A DNA stretch of 64,000 nt from Nocardia vermiculata NBRC 100427 (lineage in GTDB: Bacteria; Actinomycetota; Actinomycetes; Mycobacteriales; Mycobacteriaceae): contig NZ_BDCA01000023.1 in assembly GCF_001613265.1 (NCBI RefSeq), forward strand, positions 1 to 64,000. Reading direction: 5' to 3'. Every line of letters starts with the position of its first letter. The stretch's first letter is position 1. Both the position numbers and the translations under genes were made by a program. The notes under the pieces were generated by a model. It saw only the letters and a list, made by a program, of their open reading frames with translations. It was not told the origin of the DNA and searched no databases. Below are positions 1 to 9,124 of the stretch, piece by piece.

Positions 1-348
1 CACGCACAAGCGATCTCCCGAGACTTTCTCTCGTTTGATCTGCTAGGCAACTTTTTACAGCTTAGCTCAGCCGGAAGCTCCCGAGCAAATCGGGTCCTTC
101 TCGCCGAACCAGTGTGATTATCAGGCGCTCCTCGTCCAACCTCGTTTTCCCCTGGCCTCTCGGCCCGGGGTCGGTGTCCGTGTCGCTCTGACCTGGAATA
201 AGTTACGCACACATTGATACGAAGTCAAATCGCCTGGTCAGGGGCATAAATGATGAACGTCGCAGACGACGGAATCGCCGCCCCCAGCGCCACCCACGGC
301 CGGTTCTGCCGGTGGCGCCTTATCGAGCTCCCAGTCCCCCCGGAAACG
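1..348. other. No gene recognised at the left edge
   Basis: This stretch lies beyond the 3' end of groEL2. I see no reading frame with convincing coding character; the frames that run rightward into 250-2075 are antisense shadows of groEL2. It is less GC-rich than its surroundings around 180-250, so it may hold the promoter of a gene outside the window, but I cannot define one. Confidence 0.5.
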
Positions 349-386
349 CCGATAGCCGGCCCACCCGAAGGTGGACCGGCTATCGG
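349..386 (-). terminator. Stem-loop terminator after groEL2
   Basis: A near-perfect inverted repeat has 17-base arms (ccgatagccggcccacc against ggtggaccggctatcgg, one mismatch) around a CGAA loop. It begins about 30 bases after the groEL2 stop. There is no T-tract on the exit side, which is common for actinobacterial terminators. Confidence 0.75.
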
Positions 387-416
387 TCGGAAAAACGCGC
401 AGAGGCGGAAATGGAC

Positions 417-2042
<1,626 letters not shown>

Positions 2043-2181
2043 GGCGTTGTTGAGATCCTCCATGTGTATGGCTGACACACGGGGCGACCGCAGGTTGGGA
2101 TCACCCCATTACGCTGGCCAGGTTCGGTGCCCGCGACGGACGACCGAGGGTGTCTGGGAAACCCGGTCTCACCGTCCCGAC

Positions 2182-2208
2182 CTAGCACTCACTGGTCGAG
2201 AGTGCCAG
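2182..2208 (-). promoter_or_regulatory. CIRCE operator 1 (HrcA site) of groEL2
   Basis: CTAGCACTC, nine bases, then GAGTGCCAG. This matches the CIRCE consensus TTAGCACTC-N9-GAGTGCTAA with a few outer mismatches. It sits at the predicted transcription start of groEL2. HrcA control is known for this element; hrcA itself is not in the window. Confidence 0.88.
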
Positions 2209-2213
2209 CACCC

Positions 2214-2242
2214 TTTTTAGCACTCGTCGGTATCGAGTGCAA
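2214..2242 (-). promoter_or_regulatory. Probable sigma-A-type promoter of groEL2
   Basis: On the minus strand TTGCAC (complement of 2237-2242) and TAAAAA (complement of 2214-2219) are separated by 17 bases. The elements are interleaved with the second CIRCE box, so HrcA binding should block RNA polymerase directly. The predicted 5' leader is about 165 nt. Confidence 0.65.
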
Positions 2243-2243
2243 G
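2217..2243 (-). promoter_or_regulatory. CIRCE operator 2 (HrcA site) of groEL2
   Basis: TTAGCACTC, nine bases, then GAGTGCAAG, close to the full CIRCE consensus. It lies 35 bp centre to centre from the first copy and overlaps both the -35 and -10 elements. Confidence 0.9.
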
Positions 2244-2281
2244 GTTATTGCCGAGATGGAAGCCGGACCCGTTCGCCCTCG

Positions 2282-2575
2282 TCACGTCTCATCGGTGACC
2301 CGCAGCGCCAGAGCAACGAAAGCATCGGTGCGACGTTCCTCGGGACTACGCGGCTCGCCACCCTCGACCGTGACATGTTCGGCATCGTGGAGCAGCAGCT
2401 CGGCCTCGATGCGCATGATCGCGCGGATGAACGGGGGTGCCACCTCGGGCGGAAGATCGCCGTTGACGATATAGCTGCCGTCCGGGCCGTCCTCGGTTTC
2501 GACATAGGAGAGCGCGCGCAGCAGATCTGCGCGTAGCTCACCCGCGATCAGATCGGAATCCGCTCCGTCCGCCAT
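2282..2575 (-). CDS. Conserved small protein of unknown function
   Basis: A 97-residue acidic protein with no signal peptide or membrane segment. I do not recognise the family. It is predicted to be mostly helical, with a central segment rich in Glu and Leu (RIEAELLLHDAEHVTVEGGE). No Shine-Dalgarno sequence precedes the ATG, but TACGAT lies at 2582-2587, exactly six bases upstream, which is the spacing of a leaderless actinobacterial promoter. The gene is transcribed away from the ClpC2-like gene's 3' end and toward the groEL2 promoter region, so it could share a transcript with neither. Confidence 0.6.
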   Translation of the reverse strand: MADGADSDLIAGELRADLLRALSYVETEDGPDGSYIVNGDLPPEVAPPFIRAIMRIEAELLLHDAEHVTVEGGEPRSPEERRTDAFVALALRVTDET

Positions 2576-2672
2576 AGCAATATCGTATCCGCCACGGGTG
2601 TCACCTCATCAGCACCACGACCAACTGCCGTATCACCCCGGAGGGGGTTTACCCGCCCTCCGGGGTGGCAGC

Positions 2673-3530
2673 TCACCGAGTCGGCGGCTGCGGAGGCACA
2701 GGCGGGGCGGGCGGTACGGGGGGATTCGGCGGCACCGGCGGGTTCGGCGGAACGGGCGGTACCTGTGCCCCGGGGGGTGCCGGCGGCACCTGCGGGTTCG
2801 GCGGCATCGGCATGCCGGGCCCGTTGGGCGGCATGAACGGGGCGAGCTGCGCGGCGATATCGCGCTCCATATCCGATTTGGTCAGCCCGAGGCCCGACAG
2901 CACTCCCTTGCCGTCTTCCTGCTCCAGCAGCGCCAACAGCAGATGTTCGGTCCCGATGTAGTTGTGTCCGAGCCGCAGCGCCTCACGGAAGCACAGTTCC
3001 AGCGACTTCCGTGCGGCTGCCGTGTAGGGAATCAGCTCCGGCACCTCCTCGACGGCGGGCGGCAGGGCCGAGATCGCAACCCGGCGCACCGCGTCGAGGG
3101 ATACCCCCTTCGCGACGATGGCGTGCGCACCCAGCCCCTCCGGATCGCCGAGCAGGCCGAGCACCAGATGTTCCGGCTGAATCTCCGGATTTCCCGCGTG
3201 CCGCGCCTCCGCCATTGCCGCCATCACCACATTGCGCGCACGGGGCGTGAAGCGGGCGAAGCCGGCGTTGGCATCGAGGTCCGGATCGCCGGGCTTGGGA
3301 ACGAAGCGCTTCTGTGCCGCCTGTTTGGAAACCCCCATGCTCTGGCCGATATCGGTCCACGAGGCCCCCGAGCGGCGAGCCTGGTCGACGAAGTGGCCGA
3401 TCAGATGATCCGCCACCTCGCTCAGGTTTCCGGCAACGACCACGGCCTCGGTCAACTGCTCCAGCGCATTGTCCGGGCGTGCGATTTTTATGCCCTCGAT
3501 CAGGTCGTCGAGGCGAAGGTTCTCAGCCAT
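2673..3530 (-). CDS. ClpC2-like Clp N-domain protein with helix-turn-helix
   Basis: The 285-residue product has three parts. Residues about 1-80 hold a small DNA-binding-type segment with a helix-turn-helix (SWTDIGQSMGVSKQAAQKRF, 57-76). Residues about 93-228 hold a double Clp_N repeat (FTPRARNVVMAAMAEAR and YTAAARKSLELCFREA) but no AAA module follows. Residues about 233-285 form a proline-rich tail built on PPNPPVPP units. This matches mycobacterial ClpC2, known to bind ClpC1-directed ligands through its Clp_N domain and to repress its own gene through the N-terminal domain. Two 17-bp palindromes immediately upstream fit such autoregulation. The proline tail appears to be an addition to the family plan. 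The role as a decoy or adaptor for ClpC1 is inferred from family knowledge. Confidence 0.82.
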   Translation of the reverse strand: MAENLRLDDLIEGIKIARPDNALEQLTEAVVVAGNLSEVADHLIGHFVDQARRSGASWTDIGQSMGVSKQAAQKRFVPKPGDPDLDANAGFARFTPRARNVVMAAMAEARHAGNPEIQPEHLVLGLLGDPEGLGAHAIVAKGVSLDAVRRVAISALPPAVEEVPELIPYTAAARKSLELCFREALRLGHNYIGTEHLLLALLEQEDGKGVLSGLGLTKSDMERDIAAQLAPFMPPNGPGMPMPPNPQVPPAPPGAQVPPVPPNPPVPPNPPVPPAPPVPPQPPTR

Positions 3531-3532
3531 GC

Positions 3533-3577
3533 GTCAACTGTAAGTTGACTCCCCATGTTCGTCAACGGAAAGTTGAC
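3533..3577. promoter_or_regulatory. Paired palindromic operator of the ClpC2-like gene
   Basis: Two 17-bp palindromes of the form GTCAAC-N5-GTTGAC lie at 3533-3549 (GTCAACTGTAAGTTGAC) and 3561-3577 (GTCAACGGAAAGTTGAC), 28 bp centre to centre. The first begins three bases upstream of the start codon, so a protein bound here would block initiation or a leaderless start. The likely ligand is the helix-turn-helix of the adjacent ClpC2-like protein. Confidence 0.75.
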
Positions 3578-3609
3578 GCGATCGGTGAAGTCGATCCGCG
3601 CGGATCCGA

Positions 3610-4056
3610 CTAGCCGGTGACCACTCCGATCGCGACCGCTACCGGGGTGTCCGTTTTACTCTCGGACAGGCACACCAGTTTGGCGGTGCCCAGTGCGACA
3701 TTCGGGCTGCCATCGAATTTCGAGCCCGGATTCTCCGCCAGAATCCGCTCCATCAGCGCCTTCTCACCATCGATATCGAGCTTGCGGAACTCCCCGCAGG
3801 TGGTCTCGGACGCCGAACCCGACGACGAATCCGGCGCCGCTTCGGTGGTGGGCGGCGCCTCGGTGGGGGCGGAGCTCTCCGGGGTCTCCGGCGCGGGAGT
3901 GGCGGGGCCACTGGGCGCCGGCGACGGTGTCACGACCGCCGAGGCATTGCGGCGCAGGCCGTCGGCGTCGGTGGACGAGGGATCGTCGCTGCCGCAGGCG
4001 GTCAGGCCGACGGTCAGCGCTGCCAGCGCGGCCATCGTCACAGTCAGTCGTTTCAT
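3610..4056 (-). CDS. Putative lipoprotein, HdeA-like C-terminal region
   Basis: A 148-residue exported protein. A signal peptide with lipobox LTAC (Cys21) is followed by about 60 residues rich in Pro, Ser, Thr and Ala that look like a wall-spanning linker. The C-terminal 60 residues form a small domain with two cysteines (TTCGEFRKLD and KLVCLSES) that could form a disulfide, reminiscent of small HdeA/DUF732-type periplasmic proteins; that similarity is tentative. The start at 4056 is chosen because it yields a complete signal peptide; the frame extends to 4230 but without one. Confidence 0.7.
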   Translation of the reverse strand: MKRLTVTMAALAALTVGLTACGSDDPSSTDADGLRRNASAVVTPSPAPSGPATPAPETPESSAPTEAPPTTEAAPDSSSGSASETTCGEFRKLDIDGEKALMERILAENPGSKFDGSPNVALGTAKLVCLSESKTDTPVAVAIGVVTG

Positions 4057-4204
4057 CGTGCATACCCCCGAAGGTCCGGCGGCGCCGAAACTCCTCGGCG
4101 CCCGCGCCGCATCGATACTCGCAGCGCGGCTCGCCAGCGTACCGGCCCTCTCGGCGATTGAAAACCCTGATCCGCCGGGGTGGAAGCGGATCGGATTGCG
4201 CCGC

Positions 4205-5674
4205 TTAGGCTTCGATTCCCACCGGGGCACCGTGGCCGGGAGGTGGGCGTAACGGCAGTCGCACTACGAACCGGGTATCGGCGGGCACGGATTCCACCCG
4301 GATGTCACCGCCGTGCTTGTTCACCACGATCCGGAACGAGATGTCCAAGCCCAGACCGGTACCGTCGCCGACCGATTTGGTGCTGAAGAACGGCTCGAAG
4401 ATCCGGGTCCGCAGTTCCTCCGGTACGCCGGGGCCGGTATCGCAGACTTCCACCACCGCACAGTCGTTCTCACGGTAGGTCCGCAGCGTGAGGGTGCCGG
4501 AACCGCCCATCGCCGCAACCGCATTGTCGATCAGATTGGTCCAGACCTGATTCAATTCCGCTGCGTAACAGGGCACTTCGGGCAGAGACCGATCGTAGTC
4601 CTTGACCAGGGTGATCGTATCGCCGAGCTTGTGGCCGAGCATGACGACGGTGCTGTCGAGCAGGTCGTGCATGTCGACCACCTGGAACGGGCCCCGGTCC
4701 ATCTGCGAATACTGTTTGGCCGCATGGACGAGCGCCGAGATCCGCCCGGTCGAATCGGTGATCTCGTTCATCAGCAGTTCGGTTTCGACGGTGTAGTTCA
4801 GCCAGCGGATCGCTCCCTCGAGGACGCCCTCGTCACATTCGGACAACGTGGCCGCGACCTTGTCCAGCCAGTCGACGTCGAACCCGGCCTGCACGAAATT
4901 CGGTGCCAGATCCCACCCACCGTCGATGCCGTGGTCGTCGAGCCAGTCACCGAGGACGTCCTCGCGGTCCGCGGCCTCCATCGGAGTCAGCACCGGCGCC
5001 TTGGACACCTGGACGGCGGCCTCCTCCTGCAGCTGCACCAGCGCCTCGAGTGCGGCGGAGTCGAACTTGCCGTGCGCCATCATCTTCAGTTTGTGCCGCA
5101 TCCCCGCGACGCGGTCGCGGAGTGAGGAGGTGGCCCGCACGGCGGCCGCTGCCGGGTTGTTCAGCTCATGGGTGAGTCCGGCGGACAACGAGCCCAGGGC
5201 CTGCAAACGCTCTCGGCGGCCGATGATCTCGTTGGTGTTGCGATTGCCGAAGAACACTCCCTCCAGCAGATGCAGGGCCATCGGGAACCATTCCTGCATC
5301 ATGCGCGCGAAGGTCCCGGCCTCCAGAACGAAGAACCGGGACGGTTCGGTGACCCGGAAGGACCCGGTGTAGTTCGGATCGGCCCGGTCACCCATGTACG
5401 CGGTCCAGGCACCGGCGTAGGAGCCGCGGTGGTCGGTGCGCACGAGTTCCAGGTCTTGGCCGCCCGACAGCTTGGACAGCACCACCTCACCGGAGATGAG
5501 AACGTAGAAGCAGGTGGCGGGCTCACCCTCGCGGTACACCGGTCCCGGCTCGAACTCTTCGACCCGCCCTTCCCGGCACAACCAGTCAAGTTGTTCCTCG
5601 TCGAGCTTCTCGAAAAGGAACAGGGTGCGCAGCTCTTCGGGGTCGCAGCGCATGCCGGACGTTTCGTCGGTCAT
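4205..5674 (-). CDS. Soluble sensor histidine kinase with cyclic-nucleotide-binding-type domain
   Basis: The 489-residue protein has no membrane segment. Residues about 15-125 form a cNMP-binding-type beta barrel (EGEPATCFYVLISGEVVLSK). Residues about 160-180 carry the phospho-acceptor box SAGLTHELNNP with His169. The C-terminal ATPase domain has an N-box (NQVWTNLIDNAVAAM), a G1 box (DTGPGVPEE) and a G2 box (GTGLGLDIS). It therefore should autophosphorylate on ATP in response to a cytosolic signal. The start at 5674 is preceded by GGAGG. It lies 10 bp downstream of the receiver/reductase fusion on the same strand, so the two are almost certainly co-transcribed and form a non-canonical two-component pair. 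The bound ligand cannot be read from sequence; the barrel need not bind cAMP. Confidence 0.88.
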   Translation of the reverse strand: MTDETSGMRCDPEELRTLFLFEKLDEEQLDWLCREGRVEEFEPGPVYREGEPATCFYVLISGEVVLSKLSGGQDLELVRTDHRGSYAGAWTAYMGDRADPNYTGSFRVTEPSRFFVLEAGTFARMMQEWFPMALHLLEGVFFGNRNTNEIIGRRERLQALGSLSAGLTHELNNPAAAAVRATSSLRDRVAGMRHKLKMMAHGKFDSAALEALVQLQEEAAVQVSKAPVLTPMEAADREDVLGDWLDDHGIDGGWDLAPNFVQAGFDVDWLDKVAATLSECDEGVLEGAIRWLNYTVETELLMNEITDSTGRISALVHAAKQYSQMDRGPFQVVDMHDLLDSTVVMLGHKLGDTITLVKDYDRSLPEVPCYAAELNQVWTNLIDNAVAAMGGSGTLTLRTYRENDCAVVEVCDTGPGVPEELRTRIFEPFFSTKSVGDGTGLGLDISFRIVVNKHGGDIRVESVPADTRFVVRLPLRPPPGHGAPVGIEA

Positions 5675-5684
5675 TGCCCGCCTC

Positions 5685-7358
5685 CTACTGTTTCGCCAGG
5701 TATCGATGGACCAGCATGACCGCCATCGCACCCTCGCCGACCGCGGAGGCCACCCGCTTGGCCGACTCGGAGCGCACATCCCCGGCGACGAATACGCCCG
5801 GAATGCTGGTTTCGAGATGATGCGGCGGCCGGGGCAGTTCCCAGCCCGGCGGCCGGGCACCGTCGATGGTCAGATCCGGCCCGGACAGGACATAACCGGC
5901 CGCGTCTCGCACGAGAAGGCCATCAAGCCAATCGGTTTCGGGTGCAGCGCCGATGAACAGGAACAAGCGCTCGGCATCGACCTTCGATTCCGCGCCAGTT
6001 ACGTTGTTGCGCAACATTATTCGCTCCAGGTGGCCGTCGCCGTCCACGGCGGTGATCTCGGTCTCGGTGTGCACCTCGATATTCTCGATGGCTTCGATCT
6101 GCTGAATCAGATAGTGCGACATGGACTGCTCGAGTGAACCGGCGCGCACCAGAATATGTACCGAGCCCGCGTTGCGGGACAGGAACACCGCCGCCTGCCC
6201 GGCGGAATTGGCCCCACCGACGATGTACACATCCCGTTCGGCGCAGTCGGCGGCCTCCGTCATCGCCGAGCCGTAGTACACGCCACGGCCGGTGAACTCG
6301 TCGACGCCCGGCGCCGGATGATGCCGGTACTCGACCCCGGTGGCGATCAGCACACTGTGGGCGCTGACGCAGGAGCCGTCGGAGAACAGCACCCGCCGCG
6401 CCGAACCGCGCACCTCCAGCGCGACCACCTCGCGAGCGGTGATGAGTTCGGCACCGAATTTGACGGCCTGCCGCCGCGCCCGATCGGCCAGCTGAGCGCC
6501 CGAGACGCCGTCGGGAAACCCGAGATAGTTCTCGATCCGCGAACTCTGTCCGGCCTGCCCACCGGTGGCGGTGCGTTCGACGAGCACAGTGCGCAGCCCC
6601 TCCGAGGCGCCGTACACCGCGGCGCCGAGCCCGGCGGGACCGCCGCCGACCACGATCAGGTCGTAGAACTCGCCGATCGGGTCGGTACTCAGTCCTACCC
6701 GGCCGGCAAGCTCGCTGTCCGACGGCGAGCGCAGCACCGCACCGGCGGCATCGATCACCACGGGACAGTTCTCGGCATCGGCCCCGGCTGCTTCCAGCAG
6801 CCGCAGACCCTCGGGCTCGTCGGCCGGATACCACCGGTACGGCAGCTGATTGCGGGCCAGGAATTCGCGCACCTGCGAACTGCGGGCCGACCAGCGATGG
6901 CCGATCACCTTGGTTTCGTGCACCGGACGGGTCTCGTCGCCGCGCCAGGACTCCAGTAGCGCGTCCACCACCGGGTACAGCTTCTCCTCCGGGGGATCCC
7001 ACGGTTTGAGCAGATAATGGTCGAGGTCGACGACGTTGATGGCATCGATGGCGGCGTTGGTGTCGGCGTAGGCGGTCAGCAGCACGCGCCGCGCGCTGGG
7101 ATACAGGTCGATCGCGTGCTCGAGGAATTGGATGCCATCCATACCCGGCATTCGGAAATCGGCGATCAGCACCGCTACGGGTTGCCCTCGCAATTTCACT
7201 TCACGGAGTACGTCGAGAGCCGAGGCGCCGGACTCGGCGCGCATGATGCGATAGTCGGCCCCATAGCGCCGCCGCAGGTCGCGGACCACGGCCCTGGATA
7301 CGCCGGGGTCGTCGTCGACGCTGAGGATTACCGGTTTGACGGCAGCTGGTGATGTCAC
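5685..7358 (-). CDS. Response-receiver / glutaredoxin-like / thioredoxin-reductase-like fusion
   Basis: A 557-residue three-part protein. Residues 1-125 are a receiver domain with the acidic pocket DDD15-17, phospho-acceptor Asp67 (IADFRMPGMDG) and Lys118. Residues about 148-225 resemble a thioredoxin/glutaredoxin fold (GHRWSARSSQVREFLARNQL) but WSARS replaces the CxxC active site. Residues about 232-557 are an FAD/NAD(P)-linked reductase with VVGGGPAGLGAA, the NAD(P) motif IVGGANSAGQAA and the FAD-closing GVFVAGDVRS. The reductase CATC dithiol is absent: GVYYGSAMTEAADC stands where the CxxC normally lies. The protein therefore can hold flavin and probably reduce it, but should not do classical thiol exchange. 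It is first in an operon with the kinase at 4205-5674, which presumably phosphorylates Asp67. Such fusions exist in databases as fused response regulator/thioredoxin-disulfide reductase; the output is unknown. Confidence 0.88.
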   Translation of the reverse strand: MTSPAAVKPVILSVDDDPGVSRAVVRDLRRRYGADYRIMRAESGASALDVLREVKLRGQPVAVLIADFRMPGMDGIQFLEHAIDLYPSARRVLLTAYADTNAAIDAINVVDLDHYLLKPWDPPEEKLYPVVDALLESWRGDETRPVHETKVIGHRWSARSSQVREFLARNQLPYRWYPADEPEGLRLLEAAGADAENCPVVIDAAGAVLRSPSDSELAGRVGLSTDPIGEFYDLIVVGGGPAGLGAAVYGASEGLRTVLVERTATGGQAGQSSRIENYLGFPDGVSGAQLADRARRQAVKFGAELITAREVVALEVRGSARRVLFSDGSCVSAHSVLIATGVEYRHHPAPGVDEFTGRGVYYGSAMTEAADCAERDVYIVGGANSAGQAAVFLSRNAGSVHILVRAGSLEQSMSHYLIQQIEAIENIEVHTETEITAVDGDGHLERIMLRNNVTGAESKVDAERLFLFIGAAPETDWLDGLLVRDAAGYVLSGPDLTIDGARPPGWELPRPPHHLETSIPGVFVAGDVRSESAKRVASAVGEGAMAVMLVHRYLAKQ

Positions 7359-7421
7359 ATCGGAGAGTATGCGGGCCCGGAGGGAGGTCGGCGAGGTGGT
7401 TCGCTGCGAGCGCAGCTCCGG

Positions 7422-7619
7422 TTACACCTGCCTGTGTTCGACCAGATCGAGTTCGGTGGGGGTGAGCAATCGTTCGAGGCGCTCTTCGCGTTCGGCGTCC
7501 GAGCGCCGGGATCTTCTGCCGTTGCTGCGGAACGGAACCGCTAACGGCTCTGCTTCCGAATCGGGAAGCAGCGGAAGCGATTGCGCCTGACGGCGGTGCA
7601 GGATTGTTCGTATGTTCAC
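7422..7619 (-). CDS. Small charged protein of unknown function
   Basis: A 65-residue frame starting with GTG. It is supported mainly by its ribosome binding site: GAGGTGATC, a nine-base match to the 3' end of 16S rRNA, lies four bases before the start. The product is basic in the middle (RSNGRRSRRSDAEREERLERLL) and ends in an amphipathic acidic helix. I do not recognise a family. It fills most of the 515-bp gap between the receiver fusion and the SRPBCC gene; I see nothing else in the remaining 7620-7873 except that gene's leader. Confidence 0.5.
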   Translation of the reverse strand: MNIRTILHRRQAQSLPLLPDSEAEPLAVPFRSNGRRSRRSDAEREERLERLLTPTELDLVEHRQV

Positions 7620-7873
7620 GGCCGATCACCTCACAGGGACGTCAAAGCCTCAGCTTCAGTCGTTGCATCGTTGCCTGCCGTACATCTATCTGCCATTGTG
7701 CGTCCGGCATTACGGTCGGCGGAACCATCCACATCGGAATGTGATCCAGTCGATCTTCGGTTGATCCACACCGACATGTGGTCCCTCTCACACCACTGGG
7801 TACTCGGCACTCCCTACTAGGATTACCGTTACCGAACGTAATAATCACCCTCGTCATCACCTCGGAGGCAGCG

Positions 7874-8326
7874 TTGCCGAACACCCTGGAAGCCACCGTC
7901 GACATCGCAGCCGGCCCGGACCGGGTCTGGGCGGTCGTCTCCGATCTCGCCCGGATGCCCGAATTCAGCCCGACCACCGTGCGGATGATTCCGTTGGGCG
8001 GGACCGTGCACGCGGGCACCTGGACGGTGAACCTCAACAAGGTCCGCGGCATGTACTACCCGACCACCTCGCGCATCGTCCGGCACGAGCCGAACCAGGC
8101 CTTCGCCTTCCGGATGAACGAGAACGGCACAGTCTGGAGCTATTCCCTCGAGCCCATCGAATCCGGCACCAGGCTCACCGAACGGCGCGACGTCCCGAAC
8201 GGGGTACGCAAGCCGGTGCGCATCGCGATCGACAAGTTCCTGGGCGGCGAGCAGCAGTTCGAGGGCGATCTGGTCGCGGGCATGAACGAAACCCTCGCCA
8301 AGATCAAGGCCGCGGCCGAGCGCTGA
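7874..8326 (+). CDS. SRPBCC-family (polyketide cyclase/START-like) protein
   Basis: A 150-residue single-domain protein with the START/SRPBCC pattern: N-terminal strand LEATVDIAAGPDRVWAVVSD, an antiparallel sheet, and a long C-terminal helix (FEGDLVAGMNETLAKIKAAA). The fold encloses a hydrophobic pocket for lipids or small aromatic ligands; the ligand is not predictable. The TTG at 7874 is chosen because GGAGG lies at 7864-7868, five bases upstream, and because residues further upstream (from 7778) are not domain-like. It is followed by an unrelated lipoprotein on the same strand. Confidence 0.8.
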   Translation: MPNTLEATVDIAAGPDRVWAVVSDLARMPEFSPTTVRMIPLGGTVHAGTWTVNLNKVRGMYYPTTSRIVRHEPNQAFAFRMNENGTVWSYSLEPIESGTRLTERRDVPNGVRKPVRIAIDKFLGGEQQFEGDLVAGMNETLAKIKAAAER

Positions 8327-8419
8327 ACGGCGTTGCCGGCCGGTGAGACGCAGTCGCGGCCGGGCAGCGACCGGCGCGTCCCGCTCCCAGCCCGCGGCAC
8401 ACCGCGTAACTTGCCCGGC

Positions 8420-9109
8420 ATGCGAAGAATTACGGGCACCGTGGTGGCTGTCGCGGCGGCGACCGCACTGCTGGCAGGCTGTGGCAATTCCGACTCGGAC
8501 ACCTCGCGGGAAGTCACCGTGGTCGGCACCGGACAGGTACGCGGAGCTCCGGACACCCTGAACGCCGACGTCGGTGTCGAGGTGACCGAACCCGACGTCT
8601 CCGCCGCCATCGAGCAGGCCAACAGCAAGGCCGCCGCGGTGACCGACGCCATGGTGCAGGCGGGGGCCAAGCGCGAGGACATCCAGACCACCGACGTCTC
8701 GGTGCAGCCGCAGCACGGCCGCGACCGGGCGATCACCGGCTATCAGGCCACCAACACCGTGCATGTGGTGGTACGGGATCTGCCGAAGGCCTCGGCAATC
8801 CTGTCCGCGGCGGTGCAGGCCGGAGGCAACGACACCCGCATCCGCGGCGTCTCCTTCGCACTCGACGACAATTCGAAGCTGCTCGCCGACGCTCGCGCCG
8901 GTGCCTTCGCCGATGCCAAGGCACGCGCCAACCAGTACGCGGTGCTGTCCGGCCTGGAGTTGAAGGATGTGAAGACGATCAACGAAGCCGACAGCGGTGG
9001 GTCCACCCCGCCGCAGGCCCGGGCCGAGTTCGCGGCACCCGATATACCACTCGAGCCCGGGCAGCAGACGGTGACCTTCACCGTGACCGTCACCTGGAAT
9101 ATGGGCTGA
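8420..9109 (+). CDS. SIMPL (DUF541) domain lipoprotein
   Basis: A 229-residue exported lipoprotein. The signal peptide ends in LLAGC (Cys21). The rest is a SIMPL domain: opening strand REVTVVGTGQVRGAPDTLNA, paired repeats ending in the helix ADARAGAFADAKARANQYA, and the closing strand QTVTFTVTVTWNMG. SIMPL proteins are periplasmic or cell-surface and one oligomerises into cages, but no enzymatic role is established. The ATG at 8420 has no Shine-Dalgarno sequence; TAACTT at 8407-8412 places transcription at the start codon, so the mRNA is probably leaderless. It converges on fabH with a 15-bp gap. Confidence 0.85.
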   Translation: MRRITGTVVAVAAATALLAGCGNSDSDTSREVTVVGTGQVRGAPDTLNADVGVEVTEPDVSAAIEQANSKAAAVTDAMVQAGAKREDIQTTDVSVQPQHGRDRAITGYQATNTVHVVVRDLPKASAILSAAVQAGGNDTRIRGVSFALDDNSKLLADARAGAFADAKARANQYAVLSGLELKDVKTINEADSGGSTPPQARAEFAAPDIPLEPGQQTVTFTVTVTWNMG

Positions 9110-9124
9110 ACTCCGGCAGCCCGG

